Origin: Variovorax sp. HW608
GTDB lineage: Bacteria > Pseudomonadota > Gammaproteobacteria > Burkholderiales > Burkholderiaceae_C
Length of the DNA: 64,000 nucleotides
NCBI RefSeq assembly: GCF_900090195.1
Contig: NZ_LT607803.1
Location: 6,970,229 to 7,034,228, forward strand
Reading direction: 5' to 3'
Part shown: positions 28,501 to 37,325 of the stretch, piece after piece
How the letters are laid out: each line of letters opens with the position of its first letter
How positions within the stretch are numbered: position 1 is the stretch's first letter
Notes under the pieces: generated by a model
What the model was told of the DNA's origin: nothing
What the model saw: the letters and a program-made list of their open reading frames with translations, nothing else
The model's database searches: none
Program-made: the position numbers and the translations under genes

Positions 28501-30084
28501 ATGACCAAGTATTGCAGCTCGTGTCATACGGCGAACCTCGATCGCGCGAAGTACTGCCGCGGCTGCGCAGGCAAGTTCTCCGGCATTCTGACGCCCGCCT
28601 CCTATGCGTTCGACGATTCGCAAGACGCGCCGCTGCCCACATTGCGGGAGCGGCCCAGGATCGTGACCCAGCAGCCGGTCATCGCACCCGCCGCCATGGC
28701 GGCATGGCCGTTGACCGTCGCGACCTCGACGCGCACCCTCCCCGCGCTCACGACGACCAAAGTCCGGCGAAAGCTCCGAACCATCCGTGCGGTACGGTGG
28801 GCGGCGCTGGTCGTGGTGACGGCGATCGCGACCACCAGCCTGCTGACGCTCAATCCGGTGGACCGCACGGTCGAGTTGATGATGCGCAGCAACGCGCCCC
28901 GGACGCCGCCGCCCCCGAGTCCCGTGGCGCAGGCCACCGGCCAACCCGCCACGCCGACCGTGGAGACACCCACGCCGCAGCCGGCTGCCGAGACGCAAGC
29001 GATCCGGACGCCCGAGGCGCCTGCGGCCGAAGCGCCGATGGCCCCCTCCGCCACGAACGACGCGAAGGCGCCCCCGTCGCTCGCGACGAGCCCGGCGGAC
29101 CTGGCGCATTCGGACGCACAGGCACCCGACGCCCTCGAGGCGCTGCGACTTCAGCCGCCGGCCAAGCTTGAAGCGCCGGTCGAAACAGCCGCGGCGACCG
29201 CGCCGGGCCCTTCGAGGCCCACGAACATCGCGAAGCCGGCCAAGGTCGCGCGAGCGGCGCCTGTTGCCGAGCACAAGGCGGTGCCCTCGCCCACGATGCG
29301 ACAACCTTCGGATCAGCCGATGCGAACCGCGACGGCGCTTCCCCTGACGGTTCCGGTGGCCCCGGTGACCCCGCCCGCCACGACGTCGCGACCCCAGACG
29401 GTCGTCCGCATCGAATCCCCCGCCATTTCGTCCTCGACCGATTCGCCGTCGAAGACCGCGTCCGGAACGCCTTCGCGCGCGAATCCGACCACGCGAACCA
29501 CCATCACGGCACGCGCCGCGGCAGATCCTGCGATGGGCGCTGTGGGTGATGGCGGCGCCGGTGGTGCCGGTGCAGGAGCCGGCGGTGGTGCTGGTGCTGG
29601 TGCTGGCGGCGGTGCTGGTGCTGGCGGCGGTGCTGGTGCGGGCGCTGGCGGTGGTGCTGGTGCTGGTGCTGGTGCTGGTGCTGGTGCTGGTGCTGGTGCG
29701 GGCGCCGGCGGCGGTGCCGGTGGTGGCGGCGGTCCCGGTGGTGGCGGCGGTCCCGGTGGTGGCGGCGGTCCCGGTGGTGGCGGCGGTCCCGGTGGTGGCG
29801 GTCCCGGTGGCGGTGGCGGTCCCGGTGGCGGTGGCGGTCCCGGTGGCGGTGGCGGTCCCGGCGGTGGCGGCGGTCCCGGCGGTGGCGGCGGTCCCGGTGG
29901 CGGTGGCGGCCCCGGTGGCGGTGGCGGCCCCGGTGGCGGCGGCGGCCCCGGTGGCGGTGGCGGCCCCGGTGGCGGTGGCGGCCCCGGTGGCGGTGGCGGC
30001 CCCGGTGGCGGTGGCCCCGGTGGCGGTGGCGGTCCCGGTGGCGGTGGCGGCCCCGGTGGCGGTGGCGGCCCCGGCGGCCGGTAA
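28501..30084 (+). CDS. Zinc-ribbon, single-pass membrane protein with a long Gly/Pro repeat tail
   Basis: 527 residues in four parts. First, an N-terminal zinc ribbon with CxxC pairs C5/C8 and C19/C22 (MTKYCSSCHT..). Second, one membrane segment near residues 98-117 (WAALVVVTAIATTSLLTL). Third, a disordered Pro/Ala/Thr linker to ~340. Fourth, a tail of ~180 residues almost only Gly, Ala and Pro, first Gly-Ala dipeptides, then about twenty GGGGGP-type units, ending PGGR. The ribbon would be cytoplasmic and the tail periplasmic or surface-exposed. Zinc-ribbon membrane proteins of this sort are common, but the tail is unusual. No ribosome site is obvious. Function unknown. Confidence 0.75.
   Translation: MTKYCSSCHTANLDRAKYCRGCAGKFSGILTPASYAFDDSQDAPLPTLRERPRIVTQQPVIAPAAMAAWPLTVATSTRTLPALTTTKVRRKLRTIRAVRWAALVVVTAIATTSLLTLNPVDRTVELMMRSNAPRTPPPPSPVAQATGQPATPTVETPTPQPAAETQAIRTPEAPAAEAPMAPSATNDAKAPPSLATSPADLAHSDAQAPDALEALRLQPPAKLEAPVETAAATAPGPSRPTNIAKPAKVARAAPVAEHKAVPSPTMRQPSDQPMRTATALPLTVPVAPVTPPATTSRPQTVVRIESPAISSSTDSPSKTASGTPSRANPTTRTTITARAAADPAMGAVGDGGAGGAGAGAGGGAGAGAGGGAGAGGGAGAGAGGGAGAGAGAGAGAGAGAGAGGGAGGGGGPGGGGGPGGGGGPGGGGGPGGGGPGGGGGPGGGGGPGGGGGPGGGGGPGGGGGPGGGGGPGGGGGPGGGGGPGGGGGPGGGGGPGGGGGPGGGGPGGGGGPGGGGGPGGGGGPGGR
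29545..30081 (+). repeat. In-frame tandem repeat, GGTGCT-type then 18-base GGGGGP units
   Basis: From ~29560 the DNA is six-base GGTGCT/GGTGCG repeats (Gly-Ala). From ~29719 it is 18-base units of GGTGGCGGTGGCGGTCCC type, about twenty copies, two of them 15 bases (GGGGP). All units are multiples of three, so slippage would change tail length without shifting frame. Unit-level differences (GGTCCC versus GGCCCC) occur in blocks, as expected from local duplications. The open frames on other strands here are by-products of the repeat. Confidence 0.9.
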
Positions 30085-30092
30085 AGGCGCCT

Positions 30093-31475
30093 CTACAGTC
30101 TGATCACCGCGGGCGGCGTCCAGCGGCCCTCGAGCGCCGACTGCCCGGGCCAGTAGAGGCGGATGTAGAGCGAGAAATCGCCGGCGCCATCGGCCGGTGC
30201 GGGCAGCCAGTTGCCCGCGTGCGCATCGCCCGGCGTTGCGGCCTGCACGAGGATCGTGAGCGAGCCGTCCGCGTGGTATTGCAGCGTCCGGCTCTTGGGG
30301 CCGATCGAGAAGCGCGACAGCGCGTTCGGCGCGAAGAAATGGTGCCGGTCGTAGAGCGACAGCGACCAGAAGCCCCGCACCGGCGGCACCTGCCCCGGCG
30401 CGAGGGTCAGCGTGTAGCGGTGCGCGCTGTTGAGCCGGTTGCCGCTCGCGTCGAGGTCCTGGTAGAAGGACTTCGTCTCGTTCTGCTTGTTGACGAAGAT
30501 GTTCGACTTCGCCACCGCGGTGCGCGTGAAGTAGTCGGTGCCGAAGCACGCGCCGTTCGCGATGGTCGACCAGTGGTGCGCCAGCGGCCGGCCGAAGTTG
30601 TGGAACTGGAAGAGCGGCTCGATCAGCTCGCGCTCCGCCGCGGCAACCGCTTCGTTGAAGACCGCCCTGAGCCGCGGCTCCCTGCGCGCCGCATCCACGA
30701 CCGCGAGCACCTGCGCATAGCGCGCCGACTCGCCGGGCAAGGGCCGCGCATCGGCGAGCGCGACGGGGAGCGTGTCGAGGAACTTCTCAAGGCGCACCCA
30801 GCGCGTTTCGCCGCCGCCGGCGTCGGCTTCCGGCGTGGCGGGACCCACCGGCACCTGCCGCCAGTCCATGAACTTCATCCGGCCGTCGAAGGCGTCCACG
30901 GGATAGAGGCCGATCTGGTTGATGACGGCCTGCACCGCCTGCAGGTCTTCGGGCGTGTCCTCGCGGAAGACGCGCGGGATCACCACGCCGGTGCTGGTCT
31001 GCGAGACGAAGACCTTCTGGATGCCCTTGGGCACCGCGCCCACCCAGTTCGGCCCCGCGAGCAGGTAGAAGCCGGGCGGCGTGCCGTACATGCGGCCGAG
31101 CTCGGCGAAGCTGTCGGTGCGCGAATCCAGCACCTGGATGATCCAGAAGCGGTTGCCGAAGTCCGGCACCTGCACCACCACCGGCGACAGGTCGAGCGCG
31201 ACGATCGCCTGCCCGGTCACCACGTCGGGGTCCGGGCACGCCACCGCCCGCTGGCTGGGCGAGACGTAGTCGGTGAGCATGGTGAGCGTGTTCGCCGGTC
31301 CGACCGGCAGCACGCCGCCGAGCAGCCTCTGGTGCGGCAGCCGCGCAAAGGCGCTGCGCCGGCTGCACACGTTGACGATCGGCCAGGCCCAGAAGAAGGC
31401 ATCGCGGGCGACCAGCCGCACGTAGTCGTCGCTGAGCCTGACCTGCGTGTCGGGTCCGGTGATCACGTGAGCCAT
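30093..31475 (-). CDS. DUF1254/DUF1214 domain protein
   Basis: 460 residues from the ATG at 31475 (MAHVITGPD); this start has GAGGAGGAG 7 bases before it, better than the more upstream choices. The N-terminal half has the DUF1254 pattern (FFWAWPIVNVCSRR, DYVSPSQRAVACPDPDV, VVVQVPDFGNRFWIIQVLD). The C-terminal DUF1214 part has RGFWSLSLYDRHHFFAPN and a late LYIRLYWPG. No signal peptide is seen. Such proteins are widespread in soil bacteria; function is not established. The gene is convergent with the zinc-ribbon gene, 8 bases away. Confidence 0.85.
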   Translation of the reverse strand: MAHVITGPDTQVRLSDDYVRLVARDAFFWAWPIVNVCSRRSAFARLPHQRLLGGVLPVGPANTLTMLTDYVSPSQRAVACPDPDVVTGQAIVALDLSPVVVQVPDFGNRFWIIQVLDSRTDSFAELGRMYGTPPGFYLLAGPNWVGAVPKGIQKVFVSQTSTGVVIPRVFREDTPEDLQAVQAVINQIGLYPVDAFDGRMKFMDWRQVPVGPATPEADAGGGETRWVRLEKFLDTLPVALADARPLPGESARYAQVLAVVDAARREPRLRAVFNEAVAAAERELIEPLFQFHNFGRPLAHHWSTIANGACFGTDYFTRTAVAKSNIFVNKQNETKSFYQDLDASGNRLNSAHRYTLTLAPGQVPPVRGFWSLSLYDRHHFFAPNALSRFSIGPKSRTLQYHADGSLTILVQAATPGDAHAGNWLPAPADGAGDFSLYIRLYWPGQSALEGRWTPPAVIRL

Positions 31476-31625
31476 CGCCATCTCCTCCTCGTTCGGGCCG
31501 GATACCTCGGGCATTCAGGGCGATCGATGGATGCGGGCACGGCTCATCGGCGGCCGCGGTCGTCGCAGGGCCTTGTAGCATGCGCCAAGCCGCGCGCGGA
31601 ACGCACTTGTCCCAAGGTGAGAAGC

Positions 31626-31647
31626 CGCTTGCACCTTGGTGCAAGCG
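31626..31647. promoter_or_regulatory. Near-perfect 22-base palindrome upstream of the DUF1254 gene
   Basis: CGCTTGCACC-TT-GGTGCAAGCG: ten-base perfect arms with a two-base centre, 151 bases before the DUF1254 start and 92 bases past the SDR stop. Length and symmetry are those of a dimeric regulator site. No regulator gene is adjacent. Confidence 0.5.
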
Positions 31648-31738
31648 CAGGCGGCGGCCCCGTCAGAGGCCGCGAAGGCTCATTGGGCAACCACCGCGCA
31701 GCAGCGCCGCGGTATTCGCCTTGGGGCGGCCCGGCGGC

Positions 31739-32446
31739 TCAGGCGTCGAGCGTCAGGTGCTGGCCGTGCAGCGCCGCCGCGGCCGGCGAGACGAGGAAGC
31801 CGATGGTCTCTGCCGCCACGCCGGTGGAGACCCATCCGGCGGGATTGGCATTCGGCATCGCGCTGCGGTTGGCCGGCGTGTCGAGCACGCTCGGCGCGAT
31901 GCTGTTGACGCGGATGCCATGGGCGAGCAGCTCCGCCGCGGACGCCTCCACGAGCCGCTGCAGCGCGCTCTTCGACGCGATGTAGGCCGACATTGCCGCC
32001 AGCCCGCGCGACGCCGTCTTGGCGCTGACCGCGACCACGCTGCCGCCCTTGCGCTCGATCATCGAGGGCACCAGCGCCTGCGTGACTGCGACGAAGGACC
32101 AGGCGTTGAGATTCATCATGCGGTCCCACGCGGCGCGGTCGAGCGCATGCACCGCGTCGCCCATCTCGAAGCCGCCCGCGATGTGGATGAGCGCATCGAC
32201 CTGCTTGAACGCCGAGAGGATGCCCCGCGCCGCCTGGGCCATCGACGGGACCGAGGTCACGTCGGCCTCCACCAGGAGATGCTGCGAATTGTCGAGACCG
32301 GGGAAGCTCGCGGTCAGGTGGTCCATGCGATGGTCGATCAGCGCCACGCGCGCGCCCTGGACGAGAAAGTGCTGCACCACGGCGCGGCCCAGGGCGCCGG
32401 CCGCGCCGGTGATCACCACGTGGCGGGGGGTGTTGGCTTCGTTCAT
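31739..32446 (-). CDS. Short-chain dehydrogenase/reductase
   Basis: 235 residues from the ATG at 32446, chosen for AGGAG 7 bases before it over a TTG two codons upstream. Classical SDR: TGAAGALGRA cofactor loop, HIAGG in place of NNAG, catalytic Ser in VVAVSAKTASRG and the Y-x3-K in SAYIASK. It probably uses NAD(H) or NADP(H); substrate unknown. It is divergent from the thiolase gene across 110 bases, which hints at a shared acyl-CoA role, but this is weak. Confidence 0.85.
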   Translation of the reverse strand: MNEANTPRHVVITGAAGALGRAVVQHFLVQGARVALIDHRMDHLTASFPGLDNSQHLLVEADVTSVPSMAQAARGILSAFKQVDALIHIAGGFEMGDAVHALDRAAWDRMMNLNAWSFVAVTQALVPSMIERKGGSVVAVSAKTASRGLAAMSAYIASKSALQRLVEASAAELLAHGIRVNSIAPSVLDTPANRSAMPNANPAGWVSTGVAAETIGFLVSPAAAALHGQHLTLDA

Positions 32447-32556
32447 CGGCAACTCCTGGTTCGGGCGGGCATGGTAACGCCGGCGTCAGCTGTAACAAAC
32501 CGCTCGCTGGCATCATGTGCGTTTTGATTTTGTTTCGTCAGCACTGGAGACTCGTC

Positions 32557-33738
32557 ATGAAAGAAGTTGTCGTCGTCAGCGGGGTTCGCACCGCCATCGG
32601 TTCCTTCGGCGGAAGCCTGAAGGATGTTCCCCCCACGCGCCTGGCCGCACTGGTCACCAAGGAGGCGCTCGCCCGCGCCAAGGTCGATGGCAAGGACGTG
32701 GAGAACGTCGTCTTCGGCCATGTCATCAACACCGAGCCGCGCGACATGTATATGGCCCGCGTGGCGGCGATCGAAGGCGGCTGCGCGCAGGAAACGCCCG
32801 CGCTGACCGTCAACCGCCTGTGCGGATCGGGCCTGCAGGCGATCGTGTCGGCCGCGCAGAGCATCCAGCTCGGCGATGTCAAGGTGGCCGTGGGCGGCGG
32901 CGCCGAGAGCATGAGCCGCGCACCCTTTGCCTCGCTCACCGCACGCTGGGGCGCACGCATGGGCGACGCCAAGATGGTCGACATGATGATCGGCGCGCTG
33001 CACGACCCGTTCCAGAACATCCACATGGGCATCACGGCCGAGAACGTCGCCAAGAAATGGGACATCAGCCGCGAGCAGCAGGACCAGACCGCGCTCGCGA
33101 GCCACCAGCGCGCGCAGAAGGCGATCGAGAACGGCTACTTCAAGTCGCAGATCGTTCCGGTGCCGCTCGAAAGCCGCAAGGGCCCGTCGCAGTTCGACAC
33201 GGACGAGCATCCGCGCTTCGACGCCAAGATCGAGGACATGGCCAAGCTCAAGCCCGCCTTCCTGAAGGAGAACGGCACGGTCACGCCGGGCAACGCCTCG
33301 GGCCTCAACGACGCTGCGGCCGCAGTCGTGCTGATGGAGAAGGAAGAAGCCGCCCGCCGCGGCCTCAAGCCGCTGGCCCGCGTCGTGGCCTACGGCTTTG
33401 CGGGTGTGGACCCGGCCTACATGGGGATCGGCCCCGTGCCCGCCTCGCGCAAGGCGCTCGAGAAGGCCGGCCTCAAGGCATCGGACATGGACGTGATCGA
33501 AGCCAATGAAGCCTTCGCCGCGCAGGCCTGCGCCGTCTCGAAGGACCTCGGCCTCGATGCCGCGAAGGTGAATCCCAACGGCTCGGGCATCTCGCTCGGC
33601 CATCCGATCGGCGCGACCGGTGCGCTCATCACCGTCAAGGCGCTGTACGAGTTGGAGCGCATCCAGGGCCGCTACGCGCTCGTGACCATGTGCATCGGCG
33701 GCGGCCAGGGCATCGCGTGCATCTTTGAACGGGTCTGA
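32557..33738 (+). CDS. Acetyl-CoA C-acyltransferase (beta-ketothiolase)
   Basis: 393 residues from the ATG at 32557. The nucleophile is C89 in VNRLCGSGLQ, with the His in GISLGHPIGATGA and the second Cys in TMCIGGGQGIACIF; all catalytic residues are present. Length and sequence are of the BktB/PhaA group, which joins or splits acyl-CoA with acetyl-CoA in beta-oxidation or polyhydroxyalkanoate synthesis. It is a single gene, with SDR divergent and tRNA-Lys downstream. Confidence 0.93.
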   Translation: MKEVVVVSGVRTAIGSFGGSLKDVPPTRLAALVTKEALARAKVDGKDVENVVFGHVINTEPRDMYMARVAAIEGGCAQETPALTVNRLCGSGLQAIVSAAQSIQLGDVKVAVGGGAESMSRAPFASLTARWGARMGDAKMVDMMIGALHDPFQNIHMGITAENVAKKWDISREQQDQTALASHQRAQKAIENGYFKSQIVPVPLESRKGPSQFDTDEHPRFDAKIEDMAKLKPAFLKENGTVTPGNASGLNDAAAAVVLMEKEEAARRGLKPLARVVAYGFAGVDPAYMGIGPVPASRKALEKAGLKASDMDVIEANEAFAAQACAVSKDLGLDAAKVNPNGSGISLGHPIGATGALITVKALYELERIQGRYALVTMCIGGGQGIACIFERV

Positions 33739-33763
33739 AGCGAAAACCCGCCAAATTTATGGC

Positions 33764-33769
33764 TATAAT
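33764..33769 (+). promoter_or_regulatory. -10 box upstream of tRNA-Lys
   Basis: A perfect TATAAT in an AT-rich patch after the thiolase stop. It would start transcription near 33776, about 36 bases before the mature tRNA. No good -35 is visible at 17 bases. Confidence 0.55.
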
Positions 33770-33811
33770 CGTTGGATTGCCTGAAACGACAGATCAAATG
33801 TCGTCAATCAG

Positions 33812-33887
33812 GGGCTCTTAGCTCAGTTGGTAGAGCAGCGGACTCTTAATCCGTAGGTCGAGTGTTCGAGTCACTCAGGGCCCACCA
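33812..33887 (+). tRNA. tRNA-Lys (anticodon CTT)
   Basis: A 76-base cloverleaf with encoded CCA. Acceptor GGGCTCT/AGGGCCC (one G:U), D arm GCTC/GAGC with AGTTGGTA loop, anticodon stem around CTCTTAA giving anticodon CTT (reads AAG), and T arm with TTCGAGT. Discriminator base A. Followed by a strong terminator. Confidence 0.95.
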
Positions 33888-33894
33888 ACACACG

Positions 33895-33932
33895 ATGCCC
33901 CGCATGTTCGATCATGCGGGGCATTTTTCTTT
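33895..33932 (+). terminator. Strong Rho-independent terminator
   Basis: A perfect 12-base stem ATGCCCCGCATG/CATGCGGGGCAT with a 6-base loop, followed by TTTTTCTTT. It ends the tRNA-Lys transcript. The stem lies 23 bases from the stop of the leftward hydrolase gene, but the opposite strand lacks a comparable T run, so it is mainly one-directional. Confidence 0.9.
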
Positions 33933-33946
33933 AGGCCCAGGAGAAC

Positions 33947-35389
33947 TCAGCGCGCCGGGATGCCTTCGCCGATGCGCTCGGCGATGTACGGATAGAAGGG
34001 GTTCGACTGCAGCCTCGACAGCATGTCGAAACCCACCACCAGCGTGCGGTTCTCGCCGCGCACCGCGAGCGCGCCGATGCTGATGCCGAAGTCCTCCTGG
34101 CCGTTGGGTTGCAGGCCGTACAGCGCGTCCGTCACCGGAAACGGCAGCGAGACGTGCGAGAGCGAAAACACATCGGGCGGATATTCGAGCGCGAGCGGCC
34201 GCGTGTGCTCGGCCGATGCGCCGGCCTCGGTCACGCGCTCGACCATGCGCGGCGTCTCCGAGTCGCCGTTGGCGATCCACGTGGTCCTGAAGGTCCTCGG
34301 CGCGGGCGGCAGCAGGCGGCTGCTTTGCGGATCGCTCGCATCGCGCAGCAGCGGGCCAAACTTGGCGTTGCGGTTGAGGTCGAACAGCACGAGTTCGCTG
34401 CCGTTGGCCGGCAGCCGCGCATAGAGCCCGGTCACGATCGCGCTGGTGCTCACGGTGGCGTCTGCGAGCGACTGGAAGGCGAGGATCGGCGGCAACTGCA
34501 CGAGCCGCCCCGCGCGCTCCTCGCGCACGATGTGCTCCTGCAGGTCGCGTGTGAGCAGCGACGATTGCCGCGCCCCGTTCACCGGGAACGAGTTGTACTT
34601 GAAGGGATTGAATTCCGGCACGATCCCGAGCCACGCCGCCTTCGCGAAGGGCGGGAAGATGGCCGGCCAGCCGAGCAGGCCCGCGAAGCGCGACAGCTCG
34701 GTGACGCCGATCATCGGCGTGAGGAGCACGAGCCGGTCGGGCCGTGCGAGGCTCCTGTCGTCCAGTGCGTCGAGCGCGTACTTCATCGCCAGCGCCCCGC
34801 CGTTGGAATAGCCGACGATGTGCAGCGGCAGCGGCGCGGCCACGCGGCTGCGCGCTTCGCGCACGGCGAGCCGCGTGGCTTCGAGCCAGTCCTGCCATTC
34901 CACCTGCGTGAGCCCGGCGGGCACCGTGCCATGGCCCGGCATGCGGATGCCGATGGCGACGAAGCCATGGTCGCGGTAGAGCGCCGCGACATGGCGCAGG
35001 CTGTACGGCGAATCGGTCAGGCCGTGCAGCAGCACGGCGACGCCCCTGGGCCTTCCTTCGGGTTCGAGCACGTACGAGCGGTTCCAGTCCTGCTTGAAGT
35101 GCCCGGGATACATCGGGCTGCCCTCGAAGTAGCGGTTGATCGGAATGCGCGCCTCGGACGGCAGCTTGTCGGTCACCTCGCTGCGCACTTGCGCGAAGGC
35201 CGTGTTCTCGGCCGCGAGGTAGGCGGCCCAGTCGGCGCTGCGCAGCGCCTCGCGCGAGAGCTCGTGCGGCGCGTGGGTGTGCCACGGCGCGAGCGGCGGC
35301 CCGCGCTGGATGTCGTAGATGCGCACGCCGGCGAGCACCACGACGGCCGTCACCGCCACCAGCGCGATCCGCTTCACGATCCTCAGCAT
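33947..35389 (-). CDS. Membrane-anchored alpha/beta hydrolase
   Basis: 480 residues. An N-terminal hydrophobic anchor (residues ~8-22) precedes an alpha/beta hydrolase core with VAVLLHGLTDSPYS (oxyanion region) and nucleophile elbow GYSNGGA (Ser in GxSxG form). The length exceeds the family core because of a long C-terminal portion. Catalytic Asp and His are not certain by eye. It could be a lipase- or esterase-like periplasmic enzyme. A ribosome site (GAGGA) precedes the ATG. It is divergent from the thioesterase gene. Confidence 0.72.
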   Translation of the reverse strand: MLRIVKRIALVAVTAVVVLAGVRIYDIQRGPPLAPWHTHAPHELSREALRSADWAAYLAAENTAFAQVRSEVTDKLPSEARIPINRYFEGSPMYPGHFKQDWNRSYVLEPEGRPRGVAVLLHGLTDSPYSLRHVAALYRDHGFVAIGIRMPGHGTVPAGLTQVEWQDWLEATRLAVREARSRVAAPLPLHIVGYSNGGALAMKYALDALDDRSLARPDRLVLLTPMIGVTELSRFAGLLGWPAIFPPFAKAAWLGIVPEFNPFKYNSFPVNGARQSSLLTRDLQEHIVREERAGRLVQLPPILAFQSLADATVSTSAIVTGLYARLPANGSELVLFDLNRNAKFGPLLRDASDPQSSRLLPPAPRTFRTTWIANGDSETPRMVERVTEAGASAEHTRPLALEYPPDVFSLSHVSLPFPVTDALYGLQPNGQEDFGISIGALAVRGENRTLVVGFDMLSRLQSNPFYPYIAERIGEGIPAR

Positions 35390-35484
35390 CCGGTCCTCAT
35401 GTTCTTTCTAGAATTCCTGGCGCCCATCGGAGCGGATTGTGCAGCCCGGTCGGAGCCGCATGAAAGAGGCGTACAGGAGACACC

Positions 35485-36291
35485 ATGACCGACAGCCGAC
35501 CGTCCACCGTGTTCGTCCGCGAAGGCGAAACGTGGCATGCCACCGACCTGGCGCGCGGCCCTTGGGACCCGCGCGCGCAGCATGGCGGCGCGCCCTCGGC
35601 ACTTCTCGCGCACATCGCCGAAACCAGCGTGACCGAACCGGGCTGGCAGCTCGCGCGCCTGAGTGTCGAGCTCGTCAAGCCGGTGCCGCTGGGTGCGCTG
35701 ACGTCGCGCTGTACCACGCAAGCGTCCCGTTCGACCACACGCATCGGCATCGACCTGCTGGCCGGCGACACGCTGGTCGCACGCGCGCATGCGCTGCTGC
35801 TGCGCACGCAGGCGCTCGCCCTGCCCGCCGGTCTGCCGGGTTGGTCACCCGCGCGACTGCTGCCGCCGCCGCACGAATGCGAGCGGGAGGTGCGCATACC
35901 GGGCCTGCCCGAGGGCGTGTACTTCCACCGCGGCGCGATCGAGTCGCGCGTGGCGCACGGCGATCCCTCGCAGCCCGGCCCGGCGGCCGCATGGTTCCGG
36001 CTCATCGTGCCGATGGTGCAGGACACGCCCACCTCGCCGGCCATGCGCGCATGCGCCGCGGCCGACTTCGGCAACGGCCTGAGCTGGGTGCTGCCGGCGC
36101 AGCGCTGGCTGTTCTCCAACGCCGACCTCAGCGTGCACCTGATGCGCCAGCCGGTCGGCGAATGGATCGGCGTCGCCGCCGAAACTCAGGCCGACGGCGC
36201 CGGCACCGGCACGGCGCTGTCGCGCCTGTACGACGGCGAGGGCCCCGTCGGCGTCGCGATCCAGACGCTGGTGCTGCGCGAGCGCACCTGA
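35485..36291 (+). CDS. Acyl-CoA thioesterase, double-hotdog (TesB-like)
   Basis: 268 residues, consistent with two tandem hotdog folds. The first has QHGGAPSALLAHIAE (helix start), the second DFGNGLSWVL and the closing SVHLMRQPVGEWIGV. This is the thioesterase-like family that hydrolyses acyl-CoA to free acid. AGGAGA lies 5 bases before the ATG. It is followed after 56 bases by psuG on the same strand, which looks unrelated in function. Confidence 0.8.
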   Translation: MTDSRPSTVFVREGETWHATDLARGPWDPRAQHGGAPSALLAHIAETSVTEPGWQLARLSVELVKPVPLGALTSRCTTQASRSTTRIGIDLLAGDTLVARAHALLLRTQALALPAGLPGWSPARLLPPPHECEREVRIPGLPEGVYFHRGAIESRVAHGDPSQPGPAAAWFRLIVPMVQDTPTSPAMRACAAADFGNGLSWVLPAQRWLFSNADLSVHLMRQPVGEWIGVAAETQADGAGTGTALSRLYDGEGPVGVAIQTLVLRERT

Positions 36292-36347
36292 GCCCGCCCA
36301 CGCATCTTTTCCGCGATCGCGGCCCATGGCTCTGGCATAGTGCCGTC

Positions 36348-37298
36348 ATGGCCCTGGCGGATTCCCCTCGCTCCTGGCTCACCTTCAGCGCGCCCGTGAT
36401 GGCGGCTCAGGCCGCGGGCCGGCCGCTGGTGGCGCTCGAATCGACCATCATCGCGCACGGCATGCCCTACCCCGACAACGTGCGCACCGCGCGCGAGGTG
36501 GAGGCCGCGATCCGCAGCCTCGGCGCCGAGCCTGCGACGATCGCCGTGATGCGCGGGCGCATCCGCATCGGGCTGTCAGATGAAGAACTGGAGTTCCTCG
36601 GCCGTTCGGGCCAGGCGCAGAAGGTGAGCCGGCGCGACCTGCCGGCCGTGCTCGCCAGCGGCGGCCTCGGCGCCACCACGGTGGCGGGCACGATGATCTG
36701 CGCGGCGCTCGCGGGCATCGAAGTCTTCGTGACCGGCGGCATCGGCGGCGTACATCGCGGCGCACCGGAAAGCTTCGACATCTCGGCCGACCTGCAGGAG
36801 CTGGCGAAAACCTCGGTCGCGGTGGTGTGCGCGGGCGCCAAGTCCATCCTCGACATCGGCCTGACGCTCGAATACCTGGAAACGCACGGCGTGCCGGTGC
36901 TCAGTTGCGAGCAGGACAACTTCGCCGCCTTCTACACGCGCGACAGCGGCTTTCGTGCGGACTATCGGCTGGACGACCCGCCCGAGCAGGCCCGTTTCAT
37001 CCGCACCAAGTGGGACCTGGGCCTCACCGGCGGCGTGGTGCTCAGCGCACCGGTGCCGGAGTCGGCGGAAATGTCGCTCGGGGAGATCGATGCGCTGACC
37101 CGGCAGGCGCTCGCCGAGGCCAGCGCGCAGGGCATCACGGGGAAGGCGGTGACGCCCTTCGTGCTGGCGCGCATCAAGGAGCTGTCAGGCGACCGCAGCC
37201 TGGCCACGAACATCGCGCTAGTGAAGCACAACGCGGCGGTCGGCGCGCGGCTGGCACTGGCGCTGGCGCACACCCGGCGCGGCGCCCGGCTGCCGTAG
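36348..37298 (+). CDS. psuG: Pseudouridine-5'-phosphate glycosidase
   Basis: 316 residues from the ATG at 36348. Key residues of the family are in place: E31 in ALESTIIAHG, K92 in KVSRRDL, D144 in APESFDIS and K165 in CAGAKSILDIG. It splits (or forms) pseudouridine 5'-phosphate from ribose 5-phosphate and uracil, recycling modified RNA bases. The usual partner kinase PsuK is not adjacent. It is convergent with icd across 27 bases. Confidence 0.93.
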   Translation: MALADSPRSWLTFSAPVMAAQAAGRPLVALESTIIAHGMPYPDNVRTAREVEAAIRSLGAEPATIAVMRGRIRIGLSDEELEFLGRSGQAQKVSRRDLPAVLASGGLGATTVAGTMICAALAGIEVFVTGGIGGVHRGAPESFDISADLQELAKTSVAVVCAGAKSILDIGLTLEYLETHGVPVLSCEQDNFAAFYTRDSGFRADYRLDDPPEQARFIRTKWDLGLTGGVVLSAPVPESAEMSLGEIDALTRQALAEASAQGITGKAVTPFVLARIKELSGDRSLATNIALVKHNAAVGARLALALAHTRRGARLP

Positions 37299-37325
37299 CC
37301 GCCGGGCGGATCGCGGCAAGACCGA

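Noticed and set aside
29545..30081. Possible CRISPR-like array
   Set aside because: Units are contiguous 15-18 base coding repeats without unique spacers.
28459..30549. Long minus-strand frame over the Gly/Pro repeat with Thr/Ala/Gly repeats
   Set aside because: It is a by-product of the 18-base repeat, which leaves several frames open; the plus frame has a zinc ribbon and membrane segment.
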